A stretch of DNA of 64,000 nucleotides from Chimonanthus salicifolius. Taxonomy: Eukaryota > Streptophyta > Magnoliopsida > Laurales > Calycanthaceae. The DNA lies in assembly GCA_013350335.1 (NCBI GenBank), contig CM023540.1:55304905-55368904 (forward strand), read 5' to 3'. The notes below the pieces were generated by a model. That model had not been told where the DNA came from. It made no database searches and saw only the letters and a program-made list of their open reading frames with translations. This document shows positions 33,265 to 45,300 of the stretch, in pieces. The translations under genes were made by a program, and so were the position numbers. The stretch's first letter is position 1. Each line of letters begins with the position of its first letter.

Positions 33265-34139
33265 CTTAGCATCCAACGACTCTCTTATCATTGAAGGTGA
33301 GAGTTTCATATGGAAATGAAACTCCCACACCAATGGCTAGTCTTTGTAACAGCCCACCTTCATTCATACTTTACATGGGAGTTTCAAATGAAACCCCATG
33401 TGTTTCACCGTCTCCCATTGGTTGTTTCTTTTAAAATGAAACCCATCATATACCAACGACCCTATGCTTGTCTCTTTAAGTCTTCTCCTCATTCATCTTT
33501 CATTTACCAATTCAAATTGGAGTTTCATCATAAGATGAAACTCCTCCCCTCCTCCAACGTCTTCCATGTACTTTCAAAATGTAACTCCCGTTTCCTTTAC
33601 CACTTAAATGGGAGTTACATGCATGGTAATACCTCCCATGCAGCCAACTTTTATTGTGTTTAAACCTATAATCAGCACACACACACACTATTCTCATACA
33701 CTCACTTAAAATGTTTATTCATCCAACTCTTTTATTTAACTCACTCAAACTCAATTCATTCATTTAATGTAACTTAACTAATAAATTCTACTCAACTAAA
33801 TTCCATTATTTATTTAAACTCAAACCCAACTCAAACATTTAGCTCATCTTAACCCAATTAAACTTTGAGCTCAATTAATGGTCACACATATCAACCACAA
33901 CCCATTGGGTCCAATTTGGCCACTTTGACACATTTAACAAAATTTGACCCAATTATGATTTTTCGACCCGTTTATGTACATCTTTTCCATTTATTGTTTT
34001 GTAATCAAAACTACTAACCATTGGGTCTTGATTGAACCATTGACCCATTTAAATTCAACTCAAATATTTCACAATGGCAATTCCGTAAATATGAATAAAT
34101 TCATATAAATTGGTAACTTTGAAATTCCAGGGTGTTACA

Positions 34140-34201
34140 ATACAATACTCTTTTTATAATTTTCGTCCCGAAAATCGAACGAAGTAGGATTTCAAAATAA
34201 A
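34140..34201 (-). other. T1 pre-LTR region with atypical polypurine tract
   Basis: On the element strand the conserved CGGGACGAAAATTATAAAAAGAG leads into the LTR, split here as CGGGACGAAAA then TTATAAAAAGAG. The G-run seen in E1 (GGGGGG) is absent; only an A-rich AAAAAGAG purine run is left, followed by TATTGTAT. Confidence 0.6.
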
Positions 34202-35380
34202 TCATACAAACAATTCAGGGTGAGATGTTCTCATCTCCGATTCCAGTTCCCAAGTGGCTTCCTCAACACCATGTCGATCCCATACCACTTTGACGAACTG
34301 AATCGCTCGGTTACGCAACACCCTTTGTTCACTCTCTAATATTCTGACCGGCTTCTCGACATAAGTGACGTCGCTTTGCACATCTATATCTTGCACATTC
34401 AAAACATGAGACGGATCAGGGTTGTACTTCCTCAGCATCGACACATAGAATACATTATGTAGAGACGCCAATTGAGAAGGTAGTGCCAACTGATAGGCTA
34501 CATCTCCCATCCTTCTGATAATTGAAAACGGTCCCACATATCTTGGCGAAAATTTTCCTTTCTTCCCAAATCTCATGTGCCCTTTTCGTGGCGAGACCTT
34601 CAAAAATACCATGTCTCCCACTTCAAATTCGAGAAACCTCCTCCTTTTATCAGCATAGCTCTTTTGCCGACTCTGTGCGGTCAACAAATGTTAACGTATC
34701 AACTGGATCTGTGCAGTAGTTTCGGCAACCAACTCGGGTCTTATCAGCGCAGGTTCGCCGACCTCGGTCCAGCACACTGGTGACCTGCATGGTCTACCAT
34801 ACAAAGCTTCGAATGGTGCCATCTGAAGACTTGCTTGGTAGCTATTGTTATAAGAAAACTCCACCAATGGCAAATGATCCTCCCATCCACCTTTGAAGTC
34901 TAGCATGCACGCCCTCAACATGTCCTCCAACGTTTGTATTGTTCTTTCCGATTGTCCATCGGTCTGTGGATGGAATGTTGTGCTAATAAGTAGATCGGTC
35001 CCCATGGCCGACTGCATGCTCTGCCAAACCCTACCGGTGAATCGGCCATCTCTATCAGACACTATAGTCCGTGGGATACCATGTAATCTGATGATGTCTT
35101 TGATATATCTCCGACCCAATGTCTCTGATGAATCCGTCATTTTGATAGGAATAAAATGCGCGGATTTCGTCAGTCGGTCTACCACAACCCATATAGCGTC
35201 ATTGCCCTTCGAGGACCTCAGCAACCCCGTCACAAAGTCCATGGAAATGTGCTCCCATTTCCATTCCGGCACTGCTAAGGGTTTGAGTAACCCTGGTGGC
35301 TTCTGATGTTCCGTCTTAACCTGCTGACAAGTTAAACAATGAGCCACGAACTCTACAACATCCTTCTTGAGTCCATGCCA
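34202..35380 (-). pseudogene. pol: T1 integrase with chromodomain-like tail
   Basis: C-terminal part of the T1 gag-pol frame. The zinc-binding His residues lie just upstream in the previous open stretch ([18 protein letters not shown]) and the Cys pair in CLTCQQ near 35325. The catalytic core follows: VVVDRLTKSAHF, SDRDGRF and HPQTDGQSERTIQTLE supply the D, D and E. GPFSIIRRMGDVAYQL precedes the tail KPVRILESEQRVLRNRAIQF ... ATWELESEMRTSHPELF, a chromodomain-like module. Such modules direct chromovirus insertion toward modified chromatin in studied families. Stops at 35381-35383 and 34691-34693 interrupt it; the terminal stop is at 34202-34204. Confidence 0.92.
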
Positions 35381-35383
35381 CTA

Positions 35384-37144
35384 ATAATGTCTTTTTAAGT
35401 CATGATACATTTTTGTGCTACCCGGATGAATGGAGAGCTTGCTCTGATGTGCCTCTATCAGTAATTCTTTTCTGCAGCTTCTTGGCACATAAATTCTACC
35501 CCGGAACATAAGACCCTGTCCTGGTCGTAATTCCCAATCCGGTACAACCTCGCCAATAGACATCTTGGCCCATGTCTCCGCCATTTCCGGATCTGTTCGC
35601 TGCTCTTGTTCAATCTTTGTAACCATGTTGGATCGTATAATCAAATTGTACATACTCCCATGGTTTGTGATGTATAGATTAAACTCACGAATGGAATTCA
35701 ACATCTCCCATTCGGTCCTGATCAAACATGCCACTGATGCATGAGACATGCAGCTGAGAGCATCCGCCACCTTGTTGGCCTTTCCCGGATGATATCGGAG
35801 CGCAAATTCATAGTCCGCCAGATATTCCATCCATCTGCGCTGCCTCAGGTTGAGCTCTTTCTGATCAAATAAATACTTCAAGCTCTTGTGATCTGAAAAT
35901 ACTTCAAACTTCTCACCATATAGATAGTGTCTCCAGCTTTTGAGAGTGAAGACCACCGCAGCTAATTCCAGATCATGTGTGGGGTAGAGGTGTTCATGTA
36001 TCTTTAGTTGTCTTGAACCATATGCCACCACCCGATCACGTTGCATGAGTGAACATCCCAGTCCCTCTCCTGATGCATCACATTGTACTTCATAACCTTT
36101 GCCTCTTTCCGGCAAAACTAAAATAGGAGCAGTTGTAAGTCTCTCTTTCAGCTCCTCAAATCTCTGATTGCACAACTCTGACCACTCATATTTGACTCCC
36201 TTCTGCGTGAGTCGAGTCAATGGGGATGCAATTTTGGAGAAGTCCATGATAAACTTCCGATAATATCCAGCCAAACACAGAAAGCTACGGATTTCAGTGA
36301 CATTCTTTGGTGCTTTCCACTCGCTTACTGCTGCCACCTTAGCCGGATCAACGGCTATACCATCAGCTGTTATAACATGCCCTAAAAATTTGACCTCAGA
36401 TAGCCAAAATTCGCATTTGCTTGCTTTGGCATACATCTGGTTCTGTCTCAAGGTGTTCAGTACTATTCGTAGATGCTCAGCATGATCCTCCTGACTCTTG
36501 GAATAGATCAGGATATCGTCAATAAACACTATAACAAACCGATCCAGATATGGACGGAAGATTCTGTTCATTAAGTCCATGAACACAGCCGGCGCGTTGG
36601 TAAGCCCAAAAGGCATGACTACAAATTCAAATAGTCCATACCGTGTTCTGAAAGCTGTCTTCTTGATATCTTCCTCCCTGACCCGGATTTGATGATAACC
36701 AGACATCAGGTCAATCTTGGAAAAGTGACTGGATCCCCTCAACTGATCGAATAAATCATCGATCCTGGGTAGAGGATACTTGTTCCGGACAGTTAGCTGA
36801 TTCAACTTCCGGTAGTCCACACACATTCTGAGTGAACCATCCTTCTTTTTCACGAACAACACTGGAGCTCCCCATGATGATGTGTTGTTCCGAATGCAAC
36901 CTAGTCTGAGTAACTCATCAAGCTGCTTCTTCAACTCGGACATTTCTGCTGGTGCCATCCGATAATGGGGTAGAGACACTGGTGAGGTACCAGGATACAG
37001 CTTGATCTCAAAATTGAGCTCCCTCATAGGCGGTATACCAGGGAGTTCTTTTGGAAAGACATCAACAAATTCTTTCACAATTGCTGGAAGTTCAGTGACT
37101 GGTGCTTTGTTGATGACAATATTGTTCAACACCAAATGATGCAA
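35384..37144 (-). pseudogene. pol: T1 reverse transcriptase and RNase H
   Basis: Uninterrupted stretch of 587 codons carrying the replicase. Residues about 100-215 hold the reverse transcriptase palm: VDYRKLN (109-115), MPFGLTNAP (177-185) and the catalytic FIDD (207-210). RNase H follows from about residue 350 ([14 protein letters not shown]), with TDHKSL-like [10 protein letters not shown] and the connection [12 protein letters not shown]. The integrase N-terminal zinc finger begins near the end. No frameshift is present. Flanked by nonsense codons at 37157-37159 and 35381-35383, both in the same frame as the rest of gag-pol. Well preserved compared with E1 and G2. Confidence 0.95.
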
Positions 37145-37156
37145 CCCTTCCTGCAG

Positions 37157-37573
37157 TCAGCTTTGCTTGTCGGCACGAACTATATACTGCTTTCCCTCGG
37201 GTGACCAAAATGTCACTCTTCGGCGATAACAATCAATATTGGCTTCATAACCAGCCAACCAGTCCATGCCAAATATAATATCGTACTCAGTCATGTCGAG
37301 TACCAGATAATTGAACTCAAATCTGAGTCCAGCGAGTTCTGTATTTATGGTCGTGCATATGAGTCCCAAAGACGTGTCTCCGACAAGGGATACTACTGTG
37401 AGTGTGGTGGACAGCTTTTGAACTAGTGTTCCAGTAGCAGTTATAAAGGATGCAGATATAAAAGAGTGCGATGCTCCAGAATCAAACAATGCATAAGCAT
37501 AAGAACTATTGACAATGGCCATACCTTGAATCACAGAATGATCCACATCCTCAGGAGGTTCCAGAGCAAATAG
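37157..37573 (-). pseudogene. pol: T1 aspartic protease
   Basis: Retropepsin-type domain between gag and reverse transcriptase. The active site is LFDSGASHSFIS with Asp-Ser-Gly at 37475-37483; the flap and second half are seen as LRFEFNYLVLDMTEYDIIFGMDWL. It is in the same frame as gag and pol. Nonsense codons lie at 37574-37576 before it and 37157-37159 after it. Confidence 0.93.
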
Positions 37574-38800
37574 TCATCCAGATCCGGTAGGATTAGACGC
37601 CCGACCCGCCTGATTATTAGTCCTGCCTCCTCGGGAGTTAGCTGGCCTAGTTGGTGGACGGAAAGATCCTCTGGAATATGAGAGCTTATTGAGCTTTGGA
37701 CAGTCTCTCTTGAAGTGACCCGGTTGATCACAGTGGAAACAGTTGTTCACCCCTCTGAATGACTGGGTGACTGATGCAGATGGGGAGGGCTGATTCGGAC
37801 GAAAGCCCCCCGTGGACCCTGTAGATGGTGAGGGTATACTGAAGTTCGGACGGAACCTCTTGTTGGGCTGGAACCCACCCCTCCCACTTGGAGTTCGGCG
37901 GTTGTCAAACCGCACCATTGCGTTCAACTTCTGTTCTGCTATTGTGGCCTTGCTGACCACCTCAGCCAATGTGGTGCACTTAAATATGGTCACTTTGGCC
38001 CTGATGTTTGGCCGTAGACCCCTCTCAAACTTTCTTGCCTTGCGAAGTTCTGTGTCCACCATATAGAATGCATAAATGGATAAACTGAGAAATTTACGGT
38101 GATACTCTGCCACCGTCATAGAGCCCTGTAGCAAGGACAGAAAAAGTTCCTTCTGTCGCTCCTTCTCCTCCTCTGGAAAGTAGTGTTCCAAAAAGGTTGC
38201 TGAAAACTCATTCCATGTCATGGCCGTCCTCTCCCTAACTGGTATGAGTGCCCTCTGCTTCTCCACCACCTCCCACCATTTACCGGCATCTTCTATCAAT
38301 TGTGAAGTAGCCAGTAGAATCCTGTCAGCATGACTCGATATCTTAAGTAATTTTAAGATCTGAGTGATCTTCTTCAGCTAATGCTCGGCTCCGACAGCCC
38401 CTTCCTTCCCTTTGAAGTAGGGAGGACGCTGTTGTTGAAATTTTCGTGCCATACTCCGGTCACTGGCATCCCTGGAACTTTCACTCCCATTCATATGTTG
38501 CTGGAGTACAGAGGTTACCACTGCTTGGACTAAGCCCTGAAGCTCAGGCGGCACATGTGGTATATGTACACCACTGTTCCCTTCTCCCTCCTTCCGAGAT
38601 GAGTATTCCCGCTCCTTCCTTTCTCCCCGAGAATGATGAGACTCTTCTGAATGGTGTGACTTTTCAGAGTGATGTAACTTTTCATAATGATGTGACTCTT
38701 CCTCTGGTGGAGATCTTTCCCTTCCTTCTTCATACTGAACGAGTGGTATCTCTTTTTCTTTCCCTTTCTTGCTTTGTAAGATCTTTCTTTTTGGTGCCAT
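37574..38800 (-). pseudogene. gag: T1 gag
   Basis: The ATG at 38800 opens a Lys-rich start. Residues about 36-60 form an unusual His/Ser-rich repeat (SHHYEKLHHSEKSHHSEESH). The gag capsid domain includes DAGKWWEVVE and FSATFLEHYFP; the knuckle CFHCDQPGHFKRDC (C-x2-C-x4-H-x4-C) is at 37700-37741 after an Arg/Ser/Pro-rich linker. One in-frame TAG at 38378-38380 divides the gene, with no frameshift. The start was chosen as the first ATG after the leader, 387 bp from the primer site. Confidence 0.93.
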
Positions 38801-39186
38801 TTCCTAAGTCATGAAAATATAATTGACTTAGTTTCTTCATACAGTTTGTGTTTTCACAATTTTGGGGAGATTTCCAAATAAGCAAACTTGGTTTTCTTTT
38901 GTTTTTGGGGAAGTTTCTAAATCCCTATTTGTTTGTTTTCTCAATTTGGGGAATATTGGGGGATGTATATCCTATTTTGCTACGTTTGATAAATCAATTA
39001 TAATACTGTACTTTTGCTATCTTTCACCGTTGTTCTCAAATTGATTTGTTCAGTCTGAGTCCACGAAGTAAATTAATCCGGCCCCCAGTCAGCGGACTCT
39101 GAAGAGTCGGTCAGTTGGGATTCTTATCCGTCAGTGAGACATGAAACCGTCTTAATCTTACTTTAGAAGATTCAACTTCCCGTTTC
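38801..39186 (-). other. T1 leader (5' untranslated region)
   Basis: Region between primer site and gag ATG, AT-rich, no ORF of note. It would hold packaging signals in a working element. Confidence 0.7.
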
Positions 39187-39198
39187 GCTCTGATACCA
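39187..39198 (-). other. T1 primer-binding site (initiator Met tRNA)
   Basis: GCTCTGATACCA on the plus strand, i.e. TGGTATCAGAGC on the element strand, two bases from the 5' LTR. It fixes the element as minus strand. Confidence 0.95.
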
Positions 39199-39200
39199 AC

Positions 39201-42200
39201 TGTAACACCCCGCCCTTTTCACTCAGAGTTTATTTTTTTTTTTAAATATAATAATCATGTGATCGGGGCGGAGTGTCATGACGCGAGTTAAGTTCGGATC
39301 TCTAAATCCGACCCTTAACTGGCCAAGCCCATGTGCGTATGAATTAAGTCCATAAACTGAACCACACATGGTACAAATACAACTTGCGGAATTATACTTA
39401 GTCTTAGTCTAACTGAGGAATAGATCCTAAGACTAATCCATTTTAAAACTTAAGATAGCAAAGTACAAGATTTATTTTCCAAAATTATCAAATACCTTAG
39501 TCTACCATTCAATCCAACCATCCAAAATAAATCAATCCACATCATCCACTTATCTACTTATTACAAGCCAACATAACTAATTACCAAATTACAGTGTCCG
39601 AATAAATCAAATGACAAGTCCATAAATAGTCCATTCAAAGTTCATTCCAAATCATTCAAAACGCCCAAGTTTCCTTCCTCGGTCCTCTTCTCGATCTACG
39701 TTCTTCCCTTTCCCTGCGTCATCCACTAAGGATATAGATAGGGCGTTAGATCAACGCGCCCAGTAGTGTTTCCGAATAGGACTACCACATGATTAGTCAA
39801 AAACATGCAAATAATATAATAATAATACATGTGAGACAAAATTCCACAAAAACATGCTATGTATGAAATGAACATGTAATGAATCCCACCCATCACCATT
39901 CAACATAGCCATCACTTGACAGGATTCTCATCGTCAAGGTAACCCAAAGTGGTCTTTCGGACGCCCCGATGGAGTGTGGCCTCCGGATTCCTCCTGATGG
40001 GATTCTCATCATCAGGGTACCCCACAGTGGTCTTTCGGACGCCCCGACGGAGTGTGGCCTCCGGTTACAACACCATCATCCCATGCCATGCATGAGATGT
40101 CTATGCAAACATGTCATTTAGAAACATAACTTTACAAACATATAAGTTATCGAAACCAACGTAAAACAACATATGGAATAATGGTTACAATAAAGGTAGG
40201 AAACCTACACCAAATTCACTTAGATTGACTCTTCTTTTGAACCGTCTCCCGTTCACGACTTGTACACCATTCTAGCAAATCCAATACCTTATTTACATAG
40301 CAGCAAGTTAACATTCAAAACTGTACATTTCAATTCAGTCGACTGAACCACAGATTCAGTCGGCTGACTTCGAGTCAAATTGTCTGTTTGTCTTGCCAGT
40401 TCAGTTTCAATCGACTGAAATACACATTCAGTCGGCTGAAACATGGTTCGTACCCTTTCAGCCGACTGAATCACAGATTCAGTCGGCTGACTTTGAATCA
40501 GGTCATCTGTTTGTTCTGCCAGTTTATTTTCAGTCGACTGAATCATATATTCAGTCGGCTGAACTACCAATCATTCATTTACGTGTTTAACAAGCATCCA
40601 TTCAGTCGACTGAATCGTATATTCAGTCGGCTGAAACTTCCAGAAAATCTTTCTGCTTTCAGTCACTGTTAGTTCAGTCGACTGAATCCCTCATTCAGTC
40701 GGCTGAAACTCCCGGAAACTTATTTCTGATTCTTTCATCATCACTTCAGTCGATTGAAACCATAGTTCAGTCGGCTGAAACTCCCAGAAACTTGTTTCTG
40801 ATTCATCGATTGTCAGTTCAGTCGACTGAATCAATGATTCAGTCGACTGACTGTTTTGTCAGTCTTCTCCATTGCATATTTTTGTTCATCCTAATCATGC
40901 ACTTCCAACCAATATTTAACCTTTGTTAGATTCGGCCATCCAATGGCCGGATCATGATTTAAAAATTGTTTATCAAAAACCTACCGTTTCCGCGACTCCT
41001 CCAATTGATCTTCACTCCAGCTTGTTCCTTTCCCTTTCTTAGCCTCTCCTTCTTGATTCCTTGATGGTCAAGGACTGATTAAGACACGGTAAAGAGGTAG
41101 AGAGAGAGAGAGAATATTGGCTTTAGATGAGAAACCTTGATTCCCCCCTCCTTTGCTCAATGTGTGCTCTTGATTTGGTGAAAGAAAACAACCCAAGACT
41201 GATTACAAATCCGCGACCAGCTGTTGTTCTTGGTGTTTGGGAAATGATATCAGTCCAAGGAAAAGAGAGATAGAGAGAGTAAAATGGAAAGAACCCTTTG
41301 TTTAACCAAAATCAGCCCAAGGTTAATTCAGCCCTTGTGTAACTCATCTCTCCATAATTAGAATCCTTTAAGTTCCTTGGGGTTTCATCTATGAAATGAA
41401 AACCACCACCCCCCCCCCCCCCCCCCCCCACCCCCCCCTAGCATCCAACGACTCTCTTATCTTTGAAGGTGAGAGTTTCATATGGAAATGAAACTCCCAC
41501 ACCAATGGCTAGTCTTTGTAACAGCCCACCTTCATTCATACTTTACATGGGAGTTTCAAATGAAACCCCATGTGTTTCACCGTCTCCCATTGGTTGTTTC
41601 TTTTAAAATGAAACCCATCATATACCAACGACCCTATGCTTGTCTCTTTAAGTCTTCTCCTCATTCATCTTTCATTTACCAATTCAAATTGGAGTTTCAT
41701 CATAAGATGAAACTCCTCCCCTCCTCCAACGTCTTCCATGTACTTTCAAAATGTAACTCCCATTTCCTTTACCACTTAAATGGGAGTTACATGCATGGTA
41801 ATACCTCCCATGCAGCCAACTTTTATTGTGTTTAAACCTATAATCAGCACACACACACACACTATTCTCATACACTCACTTAAAATGTTTATTCATCCAA
41901 CTCTTTTATTTAACTCACTCAAACTCAATTCATTCATTTAATGTAACTTAACTAATAAATTCTACTCAACTAAATTCCATTATTTATTTAAACTCAAACC
42001 CAACTCAAACATTTAACTCGTCTTAACCCAATTAAGCTTTGAGCTCAATTAATGGTCACACATATCAACCACAACCCATTGGGTCCAATTTGGCCACTTT
42101 GACCCATTTAACAAAATTTGATTCAATTATGATTTTTTGACCCGTTTATGTACATCTTTTCCATTTATTGTTTTGTAATCAAAACTACTAACCATTGGGT

Positions 42201-42313
42201 CTTGATTGAACCATTGACCCATTTAAATTCAACTCAAATATTTCACAATGGTAATTCCGTAAATATGAATAAATTCATATAAATTGGTAACTTTGAAATT
42301 CCAGGGTGTTACA
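39201..42313 (-). mobile_element. T1 5' LTR
   Basis: 3113 bp, very close to the 3' LTR. Contains the tandem repeat at 39930-40070, the palindrome array at 40331-40852, a single GATTCGGCCATCCAATGGCC hairpin near 40929, a C run at 41406-41438 and GGAGTTTCATC hairpins. Confidence 0.92.
40331..40852. repeat. TTCAGTCGACTGAA / CAGTCGGCTGAA array, T1 5' LTR
   Basis: Same layout as 32092-32665 but one unit (about 44 bp) shorter at its left end. Several copies are perfect 14-bp palindromes. Confidence 0.92.
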
Positions 42314-45300
42314 GGTATGATGGAAGGGGTGATGAAATTAAATGGAAAATCAAATTAATATATATGGTTGAATTTGATAAGGTAAAGAGGTACGAAAAGG
42401 GATTACGATTCTTCTCACACGACCGTTAGCGTTAACCTTGCAAGACAAAAAAAGATAGTATATTTGACATTGGTAGGATTCCTACCTCATTGAGAACACT
42501 ATGGAGTATAATATGATACTTGTTTATATTCAAAATATGATGAGTGCATTAGCTAATAAATTGTATATGATTATGAGTTGATTTTCAATTATATTATATA
42601 TTTTAAATGAAATAGCATTCTTGCATACATTATCTCATGCATGGCATGGGAGGGAACACATATGACCAGCAAGCCAAGTTTTGAGCAGGTCCGAACATAA
42701 CTTAGGCTTGAGATTAGCTTATATGATGAACCGTTGAGATTTGGCCGCGTACGGTTGATAGAGAAGGTACGGCGTAATTGGGCAAAAGAGCTCTTGGGTA
42801 GTCAGTCCCGAAATCCTGCGCAGAGGGAGGAGATCACACTCCATCGATAATCCCGATTAATTTGTGAATGGGTATACAGTGCCCTGGTGGTTGCCGCCTC
42901 AAACACTATCGACATAATTGGCCAAAGAAATCATTGATTGATTTATGATGTGATTGAGTATGGACATTGGGTGGGATTGCATTTGGTATTGACACCCATG
43001 ACATGACACTTATGTTAGCATGATTATTATATGGACATCATGCATTGTTTTATTACATACAAGATATTTTACAAATATGACGTTAATGATGTACATGGAC
43101 TTGATTTATGTTAATCTAATGTTACTCCTATGTGTACCGCAACCCTAATTAGAATACCTACTGGGCATATTGACTAATGCCCTACTTCTACCCTATAGAT
43201 GATGGAACAGGAAATGATAAGGAAAAGGACATGGGACCGAAAGGGAGCCAAATGTAGAAGCTTGGGAAGATTTAATTTTAAATTACTTAGTTTTTTATTA
43301 CAATGATGTATTCGGAGGACTAACATTTTGAATTATAATAACTTAGAACTTATTTGCTATGGTTTGATAATCCTTAAGTTTATTGGAATATTATGGTGAT
43401 TGGTTTTCCTTGCCTAATGATGACAAGAGAATAAATAGTATCTTATTCATATGAATTATTCCGCAAGCATTATGAAAAGTGTGTGAAAATTTTTTAGCGG
43501 ACTTAGTCCACGCACTCGTTATAGTGGCCAGTTAAGGGTCGTGTTTTGGAAAACTCGGACTTGACTCGCTTCGTGACAACCCGTCCTCTCTCACTTATTT
43601 AAAAAAATATATATATATACTCTGATTTATGCAAGTGGAAAAGGGCGGGGCGTTTACAGTGCCTCGGCTTATTTGTCAATTCCATGACTCGGAAAGAAGC
43701 ACTTGCTGGAAGGTTGAAGACCCAAGATGATCAAGAGAAATAATCATGCTGCAAAGGATTGAAGATCATCATTATAAGAATCACAAAACAGGTAAAATGG
43801 CCATAGATGACTATAGGCGGTACCACATCTTAGAGAGGACTATCCCAAGGCTTAGAAAAACAAATGGTTAAAATCATATGAAGCCTAAACAGGAAAATTG
43901 ACACTGAATTAGAACCCAACTTGGAAATATGTATTTGGTTTCACTGTTAGCACAACAAGTCTTATCTCACCGACCCCTTGGTACAGTCAGGATTGACCCA
44001 TCGTGGTCAAAGACTACTTGGCCCAAATGACATTAGGTTCTTAAACATTAAACTGTCATTCTGGGTTTGCCTCTGATCGAGAGTCTCGGATGCACCAACC
44101 CCTCGATGAAAGGCTGAAACGATCCTTCGTGGTCAATGACTCATCGATCAAGATCTAGAGTTCTGAAACCTTGAACTCATGTGAACTCTCGAAGAAACAG
44201 ACATATCGGCAATTAAAGATCGATCGAGAGTAATAGGACCAACCCCTCATTAATGGGCGACATGGCGTTCTGGGTAATAGGTTTCCAAAGTGGAAGCTAC
44301 TATCAAGCATGTTTTGCACCAGAACGATCCTCTCGTATGGATCGACCTCTCGGTACCGTTAGTGTCGACCCATCGCGACAACAACATGTCGACCGGGAAA
44401 GATTTTTACCGTTGGGAGTGCACTTAATGCACAACGGTCAGAATTGTACTGGTAACATTTCTAGTCACGGACCCCTCGGTGAGACCAACCTGTCGGTATA
44501 TTACCGTTACTTCAATTGGTTGCCTTCGCTAAAAAAATCAACCTTTATGCAACCAGTTGGTATCCTTCGGACGGACCAGTTGGACCCTCATCTTAACCAG
44601 TGAGCTTAAACAATGGCAAACAGTAGGATCACTCTCTCTCTCTCTCTCGTGTTTACATTAGGGGAATCAAATATAACCAATCAAATGGATTTAGTTTTGA
44701 GAGAGAGAGGAAGGATGAAAACTAATAAACAACTAATGTTAGGATTAAGTTTGAAAGTGAGAAGGAGAAAACCATAAAATAGGAAACTTTTGGTAGAACC
44801 AGTTTCCTTACACCCTGGACTGTGATTGCTAAACGACGGCTAAGAGTTGGAGCGTCGGTATAAATGGGTGGGATCTCGAAGAAGCACACATCAGAAGAGG
44901 GAGCTTCAAAGGCAAGTGCTTCTTGGTTTTAACTTTCTTTGAAACCTTTGTTCCGAAAGTGTATTAAAGGGAAGTACCACGGAACCACTATAAAAAAATT
45001 TGGAGTGTTTGCTCTGGCACAAAGGTGGGTGGAACTCCCGGCCAAGTGGATAGATGGAATTCCTATTCGACAGTGGTGGGTGAAATTCCCAGCATATTGA
45101 GCGAGGTGGAATTTCTACTCTAATTGTGAGGGTATAAGTCCCCATTTAGTGGATTTTGGGGATAGCTCAAGATTGAGCGAGTCCTAACAGTGGATGTAGG
45201 TTGGCTAACCGAACCACTATAAATTGGTCTTATGGTGTTTGATTTATGTGTGTTTGTATTTAGTATTTAATTACTCTTCTTAACACACATCACTTTGCAT

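Larger units (their letters stand above)
30956..34139 (-). mobile_element. T1 3' LTR
   Basis: 3184 bp, TGTAACACCCCGCC ... GGGTGTTACA on the plus strand. Relative to the 5' LTR it has an extra palindrome unit near 32096-32140, an extra segment of about 35 bp near 32885-32925 and a shorter C run. Contains a two-unit tandem repeat (31685-31830), the CAGTCGACTG array, and GGAGTTTCATC hairpins. Confidence 0.92.
30956..42313 (-). mobile_element. T1: full-length Ty3/gypsy Tekay/Del-like retrotransposon (TSD GGTAT)
   Basis: 11.36 kb element with two LTRs (30956-34139 and 39201-42313), primer site, leader, one gag-pol frame and target duplications GGTAT at 30951-30955 and 42314-42318. The LTRs are nearly identical apart from small indels, so this is the youngest full element in the window. 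The chromodomain-like end of pol and the long LTRs point to the Tekay/Del chromovirus lineage. It is not autonomous as read, because gag-pol has five nonsense codons. Confidence 0.95.
29173..43658 (+). mobile_element. Solo LTR of T1-type Tekay element (TSD GTGCC), split by T1
   Basis: Begins TGTAACACCCCGG at 29173 and ends GGGGCGTTTACA at 43658, flanked by GTGCC at 29168-29172 and 43659-43663. The two parts (29173-30955 and 42319-43658) total about 3.1 kb, the length of a T1 LTR, in the opposite orientation to T1. No coding part. T1 with its GGTAT duplication sits inside. Confidence 0.88.

Noticed and set aside
39187..39198. Possible tRNA gene because of the tRNA-like sequence
   Set aside because: Only a 12-base primer site is present; no cloverleaf or A/B boxes.
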